Source: Candidatus Bathyarchaeota archaeon
GTDB lineage: Archaea > Thermoproteota > Bathyarchaeia > Bathyarchaeales > Bathycorpusculaceae
DNA: 64,000 nt
Direction: 5' to 3'
Assembly (NCBI GenBank): GCA_018396675.1
Contig: JAGTQX010000014.1
Coordinates: 1-64,000 of the forward strand
How positions within the stretch are numbered: position 1 is the stretch's first letter; each line of letters starts with the position of its first letter. Made by a program: the position numbers and the translations under genes. Positions 50,060 through 59,746 of this stretch are shown here, in pieces. A model generated the notes under the pieces. It had not been told where the DNA came from. It worked only from the letters and a program-made list of their open reading frames with translations, and did not search any database.

Positions 50060-51274
50060 ATGGGCGAGTTTGTTTCGCGTTACCGCTGGGTGATGGTTGC
50101 CATAACTTGGCTTATGATGTTTTCTCTCGGCGCAAGCTGGTTTTGTTTCACTCCCATGCAGTTAATCCTGATGAACGATTTATCATTGGATTTCAGTCAA
50201 GTAGGCTTGATTATAGGCTTGGTTCCCTTATCCCTAGTTCTTCTATGCATTCCAGGCGGGTTAATCGCCGACCGTTTCGGCATCCGAAAAACCGTGCTCA
50301 TGGGCGGAATATCCCTAGGCGTTTTCGGACTTTTAAGAGGATTCGCCACAAACTTCACAACGTTGGCTTTAACAACGTTTATGTGTGGAGTGGGCTACTC
50401 AATAGCTTATCCAAATCTGCCGAAAATAACTGGAATATGGTTTCCGCCGCGGGAATACGCAATTGCAAGCGGCGCCATGTTCACTGGCATGGAAGTCGGC
50501 ATGGCACTACCCTTCATACTGGTTCCCACAGTGCTACTTCCATGGGTTGGATCTTGGCGTTTTGTCTTCACGATAATAGGCGTTCTAAGCCTAGCGCTTA
50601 CTCTTGGTTGGATTTTATTGGCGAGGGAAAAGCCTAAAGAGGCAGTTGGCAAACCGCAGCAAAAGCCGAATGAAACGCTAAAGAGTGCACCGTTTAAAGA
50701 GTCCCTCTCGGTGGTGCTTCGTAACAGGCATATGTGGATTTTAATGTTGACTACACTGTTTCTCTTAGCGCCACAAGTTGGCTTTTTAGGGTTTCTACAA
50801 TCAATGCTAACGCTAAAAGGGTTAGACGAGGCAACAGCAGGCGTGGTGACCTCTCTAATTTCATGGTTTATGATTCCAGGAAGCTTCATTATTCCAATGA
50901 TTTCCGACAGGGTTGGCTTAAGAAAACCATTCATTTGGGCAATTTCACTTATTGCCGGTGTGACTCTCTACGCTGCTGGAACAACGACAAGCATCACCTT
51001 ATGGCTTTCAGTTATCATTTACGGCTTCCTAATAGGCGGCATGGCGCCAATAATCTTAGCAATGCCTGTGGAAATTGTTGGGCCGCGACATTCCGCAACG
51101 GCTGGCGGATTCATGCTTACGGGAGGATACTTCGGCGCAATGGTTGCCCCGTGGCTGGCAGGCTATCTTTCAGTTGTGACTAGTTCATTCTATCCAGCGG
51201 TAATATTATGCGTGGCACTGACAGAAATTGATGTGATTTTCGGCTTGATGCTAAAAGAAAGTCGTGAAAAATAG
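50060..51274 (+). CDS. MFS transporter
   Basis: 404 residues with 12 predicted helices. It carries the MFS loop GGLIADRFGIRKTV between helices 2 and 3, and GVTSLIS-like and SDRVGLRKPF in the second half. The N-terminus resembles anion/cyanate (CynX) or nitrate carriers, but the substrate is unknown. It stands alone between the diphthine synthase operon (divergent) and a membrane protein. Confidence 0.9.
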   Translation: MGEFVSRYRWVMVAITWLMMFSLGASWFCFTPMQLILMNDLSLDFSQVGLIIGLVPLSLVLLCIPGGLIADRFGIRKTVLMGGISLGVFGLLRGFATNFTTLALTTFMCGVGYSIAYPNLPKITGIWFPPREYAIASGAMFTGMEVGMALPFILVPTVLLPWVGSWRFVFTIIGVLSLALTLGWILLAREKPKEAVGKPQQKPNETLKSAPFKESLSVVLRNRHMWILMLTTLFLLAPQVGFLGFLQSMLTLKGLDEATAGVVTSLISWFMIPGSFIIPMISDRVGLRKPFIWAISLIAGVTLYAAGTTTSITLWLSVIIYGFLIGGMAPIILAMPVEIVGPRHSATAGGFMLTGGYFGAMVAPWLAGYLSVVTSSFYPAVILCVALTEIDVIFGLMLKESREK

Positions 51275-51340
51275 CCAAAATAGGCGTTGTTTTCGTCTTG
51301 AGCACAAGTTTTAAAAACGTTGCGTTAGAATCTACTTTAT

Positions 51341-52276
51341 ATGAAAACTGATTATGGTGTTCTGAATTTTTTTCGTGGCAAAGTGTTTTTGTTAATGCTG
51401 ATTTTCAGTTTTGAAAAGACACTGATGTATTATCTGATGACATTTCTTCCATTTTGGATAAACAGTGTTCTTGCAGTAAGCGTTTTCCGCATTATTCTTT
51501 CCGCGTATTCCTTTCTGGTTAATTTTGTTCTATTCTTTGTGGCTTTCTACTATGCATGTGACCGGGGTATTGTCATCCAAGAAAAGCCAGCAGGCACATT
51601 GATCTCCATTCTGGTTGGCGGTTTCGTCGGAACATGGATTGGCGGTTTAACCGCACCTCTCCTCTTACCCGCTTTAGGCGTGAAAGATTTCAGTTTCACA
51701 TATGGATTATCAATGTTGCCCAGCGTGATGCAGCAAAGCCTTCCATCTGACACTATACTCGCAATTGCTGCCATGCTATCATCATGGTTTGTGCTAAAAT
51801 GGGATGAAAAACTGATGGAATCCGGCTTCAAAGCTAGGGCGGAAGCGCCTCCCGACATAATTCTTGTCAGTGTGCTTTACGCGGTGTTCGGCATATTGTC
51901 GCTGTGCATTCTGCCGCTGCTCATTTTTGTTCCCTACATTGGAACCGAGTTATGGAGTTTGTGGCTGATTGCAACTCTGTTTCCTTTAGTTGCCGTTAAC
52001 GCTGTCTCGCAAATAGCCGTAGCCGTTGGACTCTATAAGGGCAAAAGGTGGGGCTGGCTGACAGCGTTTGCCGCGTCAATGATAAGCATATGCTTTAATG
52101 CGGTTTCATTGACAATCTATGGTTTTCAGCCTTCTTCGGAAAGCTTTTCCACACTTGTCTTCCTAACAGTGATGATTATAGCATTAGTACTAAACATTAT
52201 AACGATAATATTCCTATTGACTTCAAGTTCAAGACACCATTGCAGAATAGTGAACCCAACAAAACCTTCCCCGTAA
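51341..52276 (+). CDS. Multi-pass membrane protein, unknown
   Basis: 311 residues with about eight hydrophobic segments, including a Gly-rich central turn (SILVGGFVGTWIGGL) and an aromatic-rich late part (GWLTAFAASMISICFNAVS). No transporter or enzyme family was recognised. It is preceded by a GCGTTAGAATCTACTTTATATG stretch that includes a TATA-like element, and is followed by tRNA-Lys. Confidence 0.75.
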   Translation: MKTDYGVLNFFRGKVFLLMLIFSFEKTLMYYLMTFLPFWINSVLAVSVFRIILSAYSFLVNFVLFFVAFYYACDRGIVIQEKPAGTLISILVGGFVGTWIGGLTAPLLLPALGVKDFSFTYGLSMLPSVMQQSLPSDTILAIAAMLSSWFVLKWDEKLMESGFKARAEAPPDIILVSVLYAVFGILSLCILPLLIFVPYIGTELWSLWLIATLFPLVAVNAVSQIAVAVGLYKGKRWGWLTAFAASMISICFNAVSLTIYGFQPSSESFSTLVFLTVMIIALVLNIITIIFLLTSSSRHHCRIVNPTKPSP

Positions 52277-52362
52277 AAACAAACAAGAGTATGAAAGCTT
52301 ATTAACGGCTTCTAAAATGCATAATTTGAAAAAACGCTGAAAAGTCAAACAAAATCAGAAAA

Positions 52363-52467
52363 GGGCCCGTAGCTCAGTAAGGTAGAGCGGCGGACCATAC
52401 CGCTGCACGGGATGGGTTGAGGCTCTTAACCCGTAGGTCCCGGGTTCAATTCCCGGCGGGCCCGCCA
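52363..52467 (+). tRNA. tRNA-Lys (anticodon CTT) with a 28-nt non-canonical intron and encoded CCA
   Basis: The acceptor GGGCCCG pairs with CGGGCCC; discriminator G and CCA are encoded (52465-52467). Total length without CCA is 102; removing 28 nt gives a 74-nt tRNA. The only removal that restores a good anticodon arm deletes 52393-52420 (or 52394-52421), giving stem GCGGG/CCCGT and loop CTCTTAA, anticodon CTT (52425-52427). This places the intron inside the 5' anticodon stem (29/30 or 30/31), not at 37/38. The T arm CCGGG-TTCAATT-CCCGG and D arm are normal. Confidence 0.85.
52393..52420 (+). other. Intron of tRNA-Lys
   Basis: The 28 bases can fold into a hairpin: CCAT pairs with ATGG, and inside it CCG pairs with CGG around a 5-base loop. 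One base of slippage at the junctions cannot be resolved because G flanks both sides. I could not draw a textbook bulge-helix-bulge with four-base central helix, so a relaxed motif is implied. Confidence 0.6.
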
Positions 52468-52500
52468 TCTATGAGTCTTGTATCCCGTAGGGGTTCTTTT

Positions 52501-52524
52501 GAAAGTTTGTTTGAAAGTTTGTTT
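52501..52524. repeat. Tandem 12-bp repeat after tRNA-Lys
   Basis: GAAAGTTTGTTT occurs twice in tandem, 34 bases after the tRNA. The rest of the 52468-52656 gap holds no gene; a TATA-like GATTTTTATATTC (~52633-52645) lies before the next gene. Confidence 0.7.
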
Positions 52525-52656
52525 GTGCGGTCATGGGACCCTTACGTTTTTGGTTGATGGGCGCGGCTTTTTGAATAGCAAACAGACCGTTTTAGAAGGG
52601 TGTTCTAGAACATAGAATTATGTTTTTAGAGGGATTTTTATATTCATTGACAGAAA

Positions 52657-53073
52657 ATGAGCAGAAGAAGAATTGTTCTATTTTGCTTATGCCTCGTCAT
52701 ATTTTTAGCAGTGTCGTTCCTTTATGTTTTTGATTATTTACCTTTTTATGGAAAAGTAAGAATTTCGGCTATACATTCTAATCCGGAGTTTTGGGTGAGC
52801 AAGAGAGTATGTGTTCAAGGTATTTTAAAAGGGCCCTTCCTGCATATACCAGAGAAAGCGCCACCATACATTTATGTGTTAGAGGAATTGCAAACTGGGG
52901 CCGCAATAGGAATCACATGGAGAAACGATGCGGATTTCCGTCCATGGGAATCTGAAGACAAATACGTTACAGTTGTTGGAGTTATAAGAAAGGGTTTTAC
53001 TCGCCCATTAATTGTTATACCAGTCTATTACATAGAAGCTGAGGAAACTTGGCTTTATGCAAAACTTATATGA
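52657..53073 (+). CDS. Membrane-anchored OB-fold-like protein
   Basis: 138 residues. An N-terminal hydrophobic helix (~6-26) is followed by a beta-rich domain: SKRVCVQGILKG, YIYVLEEL, KYVTVVGVIRKGF. This order of strands is typical of an OB fold. The protein should hang outside the membrane. Its single Cys in the exterior domain is not a lipobox. The ABC transporter genes follow after only six bases, so it may assist that exporter. Confidence 0.72.
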   Translation: MSRRRIVLFCLCLVIFLAVSFLYVFDYLPFYGKVRISAIHSNPEFWVSKRVCVQGILKGPFLHIPEKAPPYIYVLEELQTGAAIGITWRNDADFRPWESEDKYVTVVGVIRKGFTRPLIVIPVYYIEAEETWLYAKLI

Positions 53074-53115
53074 GATATTGTGAATAATCATTGTTCGGTT
53101 GCGGATGCCGGGCTA

Positions 53116-53862
53116 ATGGATAAATTTGCCATAGTTATGGAGGATGTTGTTAAAAATTTTGAAGATGTTACCGCGGTGAATCATGTCAGTTTGCATGTTG
53201 CCAGCGGAGAGCTCTTCGGTCTGCTTGGGCCGAACGGTGCTGGTAAAACTACGACTGTGAACATGCTTTGCGGGCTTCTGAAACCTACAAGCGGCTCTGT
53301 TTTTGTTGGCGGATACGACGTGCAAAAAGAAAATGTGAAAGTTAAAGAATTGATTGGCGTTTGCCCGCAGGAAACTGCCACCTACCCATACTTGACGGGT
53401 ATAGAAAACATAGAACTTTTTGGAAACTTGTACACTCTTGACAGAAAAACGCTTTCTGCTCGACGTGACATGCTTCTTGAGAAGATGGGACTGGCACAAG
53501 ATGCTAAAAGAAAAGTTGAAAAATACAGCGGTGGCATGAAGCGGAGACTAAGCATAATATTGGCGTTAATCCATAACCCGCAAATAATTTTCTTGGATGA
53601 GCCAACCATAGGCATGGACCCGCAATCGCGCCGCGCTGTATGGGATTTTATGCAGGAACTGAAGAGAGAGGGCAAAACAATCTTTTTAACCACCCATTAC
53701 ATGGAAGAAGCGGAAATACTGTGCGATCGTGTAGGCATAATTGATTATGGAAAATTAATCGCGGTTGACGCGCCGAAAAAACTGATTTCGAAATACGGCG
53801 TAGCAAACCTTGAGGAGGTTTTCATCAAGTTAACTGGGAGAAAGATACGGGAGGAAGTCTAA
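53116..53862 (+). CDS. ABC transporter ATP-binding protein (ABC-2 exporter type)
   Basis: 248 residues from ATG 53116; GTG 53080 is in frame but adds non-family sequence. Walker A GPNGAGKTT, signature KYSGGMKRRLS, Walker B IIFLDEPTIGMDP and the switch His TTHYMEE are all present. It powers the permease encoded directly after it (the next ATG follows the stop with no gap). Such DrrA-like proteins export drugs, lipids or other hydrophobic compounds. Confidence 0.95.
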   Translation: MDKFAIVMEDVVKNFEDVTAVNHVSLHVASGELFGLLGPNGAGKTTTVNMLCGLLKPTSGSVFVGGYDVQKENVKVKELIGVCPQETATYPYLTGIENIELFGNLYTLDRKTLSARRDMLLEKMGLAQDAKRKVEKYSGGMKRRLSIILALIHNPQIIFLDEPTIGMDPQSRRAVWDFMQELKREGKTIFLTTHYMEEAEILCDRVGIIDYGKLIAVDAPKKLISKYGVANLEEVFIKLTGRKIREEV

Positions 53863-55023
53863 ATGAAGTTTCAGCGAGTTAAAGCCTTAACTTCTAAAGA
53901 AATTAAGAAAACCATTCGGGAGCCAGCGGTGCTTTTTATGATTTTTCTTTTCCCTATAGTTTTTGTTTTGGCTTTCGGCATGTCCTTTGGCGGTCTGGGA
54001 GGCAGCACGCAGCCCGTGTACGCTTTAGGCGTGGTTAACATGGACCAACAAAACACGGCGAATTATACGCTGCATTTTATTGACGCTTTGTCAGCTACAA
54101 AAATATTAAGTGTTCAAATTTACGTTGACAATCAAACAGCCCAAGACGACCTATCTCAAGGAAAAGTTCAAGCGGTCATGCTTATTCCAGATGGTTTCAG
54201 CCAAAGCTTGGTTTCTTATAACGCGGTGCCCGATGACCCAAGCCAGTGGGTTAACGTGACGGTTTCGCTTTACTTGGATAAAGGTTCAATTGTTGCAACG
54301 CAAGCTATTCCACCAATAATTCAGCAAGTCTTGGACACGTTCACTAACCAGGATAGGCAGACGGTTTTAACTCCAGTGAGCTTACAAATTGCATCATATG
54401 TAGAGACGAAGCAAACCTCTGCTTTCGAGTTTATGGCGCCTGGCATGTTTACCTTTGCTTCGATTTTTCTTATAATGATGGTCGCTCAGTCTTTCACTCA
54501 AGACCGTGAAAACGGCATGATGAAACGTATTAGGACAACTCCAACAACGCCGACAGAGTTCATGACGAGTCAAATCATATCGTACATGCTTATCGCCTTA
54601 ATCCAAGCGGTTCTAGTGTTCGCCGCAATTCACTTAATAGGATTTAAGCCAAACGTTGATTTTTCCGCATATGCCCTCGCATTTGTCTTTGTGCTCATAT
54701 TCTCGTTGTCTAACGTGGGCTTCGGTTTAATCACGGCAACCGTCGCCAAAACATCTAACGCGGCAACTGGGCTTTCCTTCCTATTTGTTCTTCCGCAACT
54801 TTTCCTTGGGACTTTCGTCGGCGCCTCTTTATCATCCGCCGCGCAGACTGCCAGCAAATTCGTGCCAAGCTACTACGTTACAGACGCTTTAACCTCGCTT
54901 TTCCTTAGAGGAGCGCATGTAACAAGCCAAACTGTTCTGTTTGACTTTGCAACAGTAACTGCATCATGCATCCTAATTTTGGCTGCTGGTATAATCCTAT
55001 ACGCAAAGTATTACCGAATCTAA
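53863..55023 (+). CDS. ABC-2 type permease
   Basis: 386 residues. One N-terminal membrane helix (~22-45) precedes an exterior domain of ~160 residues. Five further helices begin with FMAPGMFTFASIFLIMMV and include QSFTQDRENGMMKRIRTTP, the family's cytoplasmic coupling loop. It pairs with the ATPase upstream. The substrate is unknown. The C-terminus is YAKYYRI. Confidence 0.94.
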   Translation: MKFQRVKALTSKEIKKTIREPAVLFMIFLFPIVFVLAFGMSFGGLGGSTQPVYALGVVNMDQQNTANYTLHFIDALSATKILSVQIYVDNQTAQDDLSQGKVQAVMLIPDGFSQSLVSYNAVPDDPSQWVNVTVSLYLDKGSIVATQAIPPIIQQVLDTFTNQDRQTVLTPVSLQIASYVETKQTSAFEFMAPGMFTFASIFLIMMVAQSFTQDRENGMMKRIRTTPTTPTEFMTSQIISYMLIALIQAVLVFAAIHLIGFKPNVDFSAYALAFVFVLIFSLSNVGFGLITATVAKTSNAATGLSFLFVLPQLFLGTFVGASLSSAAQTASKFVPSYYVTDALTSLFLRGAHVTSQTVLFDFATVTASCILILAAGIILYAKYYRI

Positions 55024-55082
55024 CACTGTAGACTAAAAACTAATAGGTTTAAACGTGTTCTAAATATCCATAGTGAAGCCGG

Positions 55083-57491
55083 GTGCCTCGCATAAAAAGG
55101 CTAGTTTTTCCATTTTCCGCTATTGTTGGATTGGATAAACTCAAGCTGGCGATTTTAATAAATGCCATAAACCCAAAAATTGGCGGAGTGCTTATAAGGG
55201 GACCCAAAGGCTCTGGAAAAAGCACTATTGTGCGTGCTTTGGCGGACATTCTTCCAAAAATAAGCGTTGTTAAAGACTGCCCGTTCAATTGCAACCCTCA
55301 TGACCCTTCCAACATGTGCATAAAATGCAGCGAAAAATACAGTAAAGGTGAAAAACTTCTCATTGAAGAACGGGAAATGCTTGTCGTGGATTTGCCTCTC
55401 GGCTCAACAGAAGACAGGGTTGTCGGAAGTCTAGATATTGAAAAAGCCATAAAATATGGCATAGAAGCGCTTGAACCTGGAATCTTGGCGGAGGCAAATC
55501 AGAACATTTTATATGTTGACGAAGTGAACCTCCTACCAGACCACATAGCCGACGACTTGCTTGACGCTGCTGCAACTGGATGGAACGTCGTAGAAAGAGA
55601 AGGCATATCAGTAAGTCACCCTTCCCGTTTCATATTTATTGGAACAATGAACCCGGAAGAGGGCGACTTAAGACCACAACTTCTTGATAGATTTCCCTTA
55701 TCCGTTAACGTGGAAAGAATAACTTCTATCAAAGATAGAATTGAAATAGTCAAGAGGAACATGGAATTTGAGGCTAACCCGGAGAAATTCTATGAAAAAT
55801 ACAAACCGTTGCAGGAGGAACTGCGCAGCCGCATAATGCAAGCTAGGAAAATCCTGGAAAACGTCGAGATGCCTGAAGACCTTCTAGAAGCGATATGCAA
55901 GGCATGTTTGGAACTTAAAGTAGACGGAGTTCGCCCAGACATAGTAATAGCCAAAGCAGCGGCTGCATTGGCAGCTTTCGAAAACAGAACCGAAGTCACT
56001 TTGAACGATGTTCTGGTAGCAGCTGAACTTGCTTTAGGCCACAGAACAAGAGAAGGAGGATTCCTCGAACCAGCAACACCACAAGAAATCAGAGAAACTT
56101 TCACGGCCGCCGTGAAAAAAATTTTTGAAATTGAAAAAATCAGCGAGCCACCCGCGAGAGATGTCAAGAATAAAAAAAGGTTCTTGAAAGGAAAAGCCTT
56201 ATTCTGGGTTAAGCGGGACGCCTCTGAAGAAGAGGAGAAGAAAGCGACAAAAGAGAACTTTCTAAATAAAGCGCGATCAAAATGGTTTAATTTCATTTTC
56301 CTTTTCAATAGACTTCTCGGCGGAGTTTTTTTCGGAATCGGAAAAAAGTTGAGAAAAGTTCCGAGAAAAGCATCTGAGGTCGGCGGCTTCCAAATTGGCT
56401 CAGAAAAGCTTAGAGGAGAAACTTCCGAGGATGGCGATGTTAAAAAGCAGAGAGGGGAGCTTAAGGGTATACCGACAGTTAGTGCCGCTGCTGGTCCCAG
56501 AATCTCTGAAGGGCGCCAAATAATATCAAATGTGAAAATGAGCGCTTCACCCTCCAAATTTTTTCTGAAAATGGGAAAAGTTAGGGTTAAGGGCAAATAC
56601 GCATACGCTGGCAGACATTTTCAAGAGTTAACTGCACTTCGCAGAGGAAAACCTTACGGTTGGCGATTTCCAAAAGGAAAACCTGCAGATATTCATTTGC
56701 CTGCTTCAATTCGGGAGTCCGCACGGAGACAGAAAGGCAGAGAAAAACCGTTAGGCTTGGCTCTCCAAATGTGTTTGGAGGACATCCGCGAAAAGTTGAT
56801 GATGTACAAGACGCGGTTTACCATGATGTTTGTCGTCGACCTAAGCGGCTCAATGCTTCTGAACGTAGAAGCTGTTAGAGAAGCCTTATTGATGCTTCAT
56901 AGCGACACTTATAGAATGAGAGACCGTGTTGGCATAGTGGCTCTGAAAGACACTGGAGCAGTAGTCGTACAGCATCCAATAACAAACCTTAGGGTTGTAG
57001 CTAAAAAGTTAATAGACATGCGTGTAAGCGGCTTTACTCCTCTCGCTGCTGGAATGTTAAAAGCGTTAGAAATTTTGCGAGAGACAAAAAAGCGTGATCC
57101 ATCAACCGTTCCAGTAATGGTTGTAATAACTGACGGTGGCGCAAATGTTCCATTAAAGAGAAGCATTGAAACTGGCGAGGTTAGGCAGATAAAAGAAACG
57201 CGCATTATTCTCAGGGAATACGAAGACTTAGCTGTCAAAGATGCAGTAGCGGTTTCCAAACTTATTAGGCGAGAGGGTATACACACGATAATAATAAACA
57301 CTAATCCGCACTTCTACGGACGCGAAACTTACGGTTTCATTGTAACCGAGCTTATCGCTTTGCACACGAATGGAAGCCACCACGCAATCGGGAGGTTAAC
57401 AACCCAGAAAGATTTGATAAACGACATGTTTGAAAAGATAAAAAAAGACCAAGCGCAAATAGCTTCTCAGACAACTAAACTGGCGGCTTAA
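55083..57491 (+). CDS. Mg/Co-chelatase-like protein: AAA+ (BchI) fused to VWA (BchD)
   Basis: 802 residues from GTG 55083. The AAA+ domain (~10-350) has Walker [11 protein letters not shown] (~38-47) and Walker [11 protein letters not shown], with an inserted Cys set (CPFNCNP ... CIKC, ~65-85) common in this subfamily. A basic linker (~350-560) with a hydrophobic patch follows. The VWA domain (~575-790) has the metal site DLSGSML and ITDGGANVP. It may insert metal into a tetrapyrrole with a CobN-like partner or act as a general MoxR/VWA chaperone. No tetrapyrrole genes are adjacent. It overlaps the next gene (opposite strand) by 17 bases. Confidence 0.9.
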   Translation: MPRIKRLVFPFSAIVGLDKLKLAILINAINPKIGGVLIRGPKGSGKSTIVRALADILPKISVVKDCPFNCNPHDPSNMCIKCSEKYSKGEKLLIEEREMLVVDLPLGSTEDRVVGSLDIEKAIKYGIEALEPGILAEANQNILYVDEVNLLPDHIADDLLDAAATGWNVVEREGISVSHPSRFIFIGTMNPEEGDLRPQLLDRFPLSVNVERITSIKDRIEIVKRNMEFEANPEKFYEKYKPLQEELRSRIMQARKILENVEMPEDLLEAICKACLELKVDGVRPDIVIAKAAAALAAFENRTEVTLNDVLVAAELALGHRTREGGFLEPATPQEIRETFTAAVKKIFEIEKISEPPARDVKNKKRFLKGKALFWVKRDASEEEEKKATKENFLNKARSKWFNFIFLFNRLLGGVFFGIGKKLRKVPRKASEVGGFQIGSEKLRGETSEDGDVKKQRGELKGIPTVSAAAGPRISEGRQIISNVKMSASPSKFFLKMGKVRVKGKYAYAGRHFQELTALRRGKPYGWRFPKGKPADIHLPASIRESARRQKGREKPLGLALQMCLEDIREKLMMYKTRFTMMFVVDLSGSMLLNVEAVREALLMLHSDTYRMRDRVGIVALKDTGAVVVQHPITNLRVVAKKLIDMRVSGFTPLAAGMLKALEILRETKKRDPSTVPVMVVITDGGANVPLKRSIETGEVRQIKETRIILREYEDLAVKDAVAVSKLIRREGIHTIIINTNPHFYGRETYGFIVTELIALHTNGSHHAIGRLTTQKDLINDMFEKIKKDQAQIASQTTKLAA

Positions 57492-58458
57492 CGTTCTTCT
57501 TGAGTTTCATGTTTTGTCGCATCCACTTTTCAAATTCTTCAGATGGCGGGTTTTCGTCGAAAAGCCTCTTTCTGAAAGCTTCAAAGAAAGTGTTTCTTTC
57601 TCCTCGAAATTCTGCTGCCGTTAGCACACTGTGTCCAACTTTTTCAGCTTTTTCAAAAACTTCTGTGGTTTTTTCTCTCCATTTTTCGTCTCTCAAAATG
57701 TGATGCTCCAAAATAACGAGTTGTGAAGCTTCGACGAGTTTCTCGAGATTTTTAAGCCCTATTTGGATTTGTTTGTTGTCAACTCTGAATCCCGCCAGAT
57801 AGGATGGTGGTCCACCAATCATTAAGAGTTGGGGCCTTTCGCTGATTATGATTTTAAGTGTCCGCGTTGAAATTGGTCCTTGCACGTCTGGAGCGAAAAG
57901 AAATTTCTCGTCTTCGAATTTTATTGTCGTCATCAGCACATAGCCTAGCGTGGAGTCTTCTGAGCCGTGAAACACTGGTTCCGAAAACTTTATGGTTGTT
58001 TCTCCAACGGTGAAGCTTTTACCATCCGCCAATTCAAGTCTTTCCGCGTGTTTTCCACCAGTTTTCTGGAAAATCCATCCTCTGCGTCTTTGGCTAAAGT
58101 TAATTTTTTCTTTAGGATTCTTGATTAAAACGGTTTTTCCTTGATAAATTTGTTCGGCGGTCTCGTCTGCTTCTGTCCAGTTGCATAACCAATCCTCATA
58201 TGACGGTGTGTGGTGGTCAAAATGGTAATGGCTTACTGTTACTATGTCTGCTTTTTCAGCTGCTTCAGCTATTCTTCTACGGCTTTCCATTATGGCTTTA
58301 AACTCTAATGGATGGGGCGGCAGACCGTAACGGTTGGGACAAAGTGAAACTCCAGCGTCTAGGAGAATTTTCACGTCTGGCGTTTCAACATAAGTGCACA
58401 TGGACCGCACACCGAGGCTTTCAGCAGCTAAAGGTTTAACCTTCAGATTCTTGAGCAT
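57475..58458 (-). CDS. UPF0282-type metallo-beta-lactamase fold hydrolase
   Basis: 327 residues. The metal site is [11 protein letters not shown] (HxHxDH) and a second His lies in VFHGSED; the late [12 protein letters not shown] may give another ligand. The early [24 protein letters not shown] is the UPF0282 signature. It is a predicted cytoplasmic hydrolase with unknown substrate, present in most archaea. Confidence 0.9.
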   Translation of the reverse strand: MLKNLKVKPLAAESLGVRSMCTYVETPDVKILLDAGVSLCPNRYGLPPHPLEFKAIMESRRRIAEAAEKADIVTVSHYHFDHHTPSYEDWLCNWTEADETAEQIYQGKTVLIKNPKEKINFSQRRRGWIFQKTGGKHAERLELADGKSFTVGETTIKFSEPVFHGSEDSTLGYVLMTTIKFEDEKFLFAPDVQGPISTRTLKIIISERPQLLMIGGPPSYLAGFRVDNKQIQIGLKNLEKLVEASQLVILEHHILRDEKWREKTTEVFEKAEKVGHSVLTAAEFRGERNTFFEAFRKRLFDENPPSEEFEKWMRQNMKLKKNVKPPV

Positions 58459-58602
58459 GATGTTTCAACGCTTCTTGGCTTGGATAAAAATATATCTTTT
58501 TATGCAAGTTAAATTCTTTAATTTCTTGGCGGGCGATGACGACTCTGGCCCCGCTGAGCCCAAAATGATTGGGATCTTGAGTGCGAGAGCCTGCCCTTAT
58601 TT

Positions 58603-59643
58603 TTATTTTGTGAGTATTTGGTTTACGTTTAGGTTTAGGACAATTTCTGCTATGTCGCTGGCGTATTCAGCAGTTCTTCTCATGCTTTCCATTATCATTC
58701 TTATGTTGGAAACATCGACTTGTTCGATTTTTTTGCGAATTTCCTTTATCACTTCATTTTCAAGCGTCACTATTGTTTTCGCTTTGTATACCGCATGATC
58801 AGCTAACAAATAGTCTTTTTTGAAAAGCGATTTTATGGAATCCTCAAACACTTTTCTGGCAAAGAGTCCCATTTCAGAGATTTTTTGGAAAACTTTTTCG
58901 CTTGGTTTTTCCTTTAATAAAGTAATATTTTCGGCGATTTTCACGGCATGGTCAGCTATTCTCTCAACAGATTTTACTATCACCCTATAGCCTAGGCAGT
59001 CTCTAGCACTGGAAAGTCCAATATCCTTGAGGATTTTTTCGTTTTGCACAGCCGCTTTTAATTGCCGGATTATGTAAAGACTGAAGCGGTCAACTTCATC
59101 GTCTAACTGGATTACTTCTTTGGCGAGTTCTTTATTCAAGTCTCTTAATGCTTGTATGTCATCTTCATGCATTGACGTGGCGATCAAACACATTCGCCTT
59201 AAAGCGCTTTCCATGGACAATTCGGGATAACTAATAAGTATCTGCAGCTTCATTTCGTTTGGTGACTCTGATATGATTTCTGTGCCTACAAGCTTTTTTC
59301 TCGTCAATTCTTTTATCGCGTTTCTATGAAGCGCGTTTATGCGTTCATCTTTTGTTCGCACGTTAATGAAGTTGTATCCAACTAAGTATAGCGAAACAAT
59401 TTCTCGCGTAACGGTATCCGAATTTTCTTTGTTTGATATTATGATCGTAGCCTCTGCAGGTGTTAGCGACGATTTTGCCATTTCTTTTGGAGATAAAATC
59501 AGTGAACCGTTTTGTTGAGAGACAACAAGTTGGCTTCCCGCCTTTAACCCCCGACTTGTAACCCATTTTTTCGGCAAGGAGATTATATATGTGGATTTTC
59601 CTGTAAATTGGATTTTTCTTATTTCTTCATTTGATGTTTCCAT
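58603..59643 (-). CDS. AbrB-PhoU fusion, phosphate uptake regulator
   Basis: 346 residues. Residues ~8-55 form a SpoVT/AbrB DNA-binding fold (KIQFTGKSTYIISLPKKWV, LKAGSQLVVSQ). The rest holds two PhoU three-helix repeats with ExxxD-type metal motifs (e.g. DEVDRFSLYIIRQL, SVERIADHAVKIAENI, RRTAEYASDIAEIVL). This archaeal fusion is thought to be the DNA-binding regulator of phosphate genes. It is divergent from pstSCAB-phoU, which it probably controls along with itself. Confidence 0.93.
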   Translation of the reverse strand: METSNEEIRKIQFTGKSTYIISLPKKWVTSRGLKAGSQLVVSQQNGSLILSPKEMAKSSLTPAEATIIISNKENSDTVTREIVSLYLVGYNFINVRTKDERINALHRNAIKELTRKKLVGTEIISESPNEMKLQILISYPELSMESALRRMCLIATSMHEDDIQALRDLNKELAKEVIQLDDEVDRFSLYIIRQLKAAVQNEKILKDIGLSSARDCLGYRVIVKSVERIADHAVKIAENITLLKEKPSEKVFQKISEMGLFARKVFEDSIKSLFKKDYLLADHAVYKAKTIVTLENEVIKEIRKKIEQVDVSNIRMIMESMRRTAEYASDIAEIVLNLNVNQILTK

Positions 59644-59651
59644 TCTTTTCT

Positions 59652-59726
59652 ACCTATATAGTAATTTTTTAACTATATTGATTATTCGGATAAGGTATAT
59701 AGATTTTGCTGTTTTCTATATAAAAG
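59652..59726. promoter_or_regulatory. Divergent pho/pst promoter region with four CTATATA-type sites
   Basis: CTATATAG (59654-59661), CTATAT (59673-59678), TATATAG (59696-59702) and CTATATA (59716-59722) recur within 75 bases. The last is the TATA box of pstS (26-30 bases from ATG 59747), and the second, read on the minus strand, fits the TATA box of the regulator. The other two may be regulator sites. AT-richness makes some chance matches likely. Confidence 0.5.
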
Positions 59727-59746
59727 AAAAAAAGAGGCGCGTTAAC

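Noticed and set aside
52389-52403. Reading the interrupted tRNA as tRNA-Met from the CCAT in GCGGACCATACCGC
   Set aside because: Position 33 would not be U and the 3' half of the stem would not pair; the Lys reading restores a full cloverleaf.
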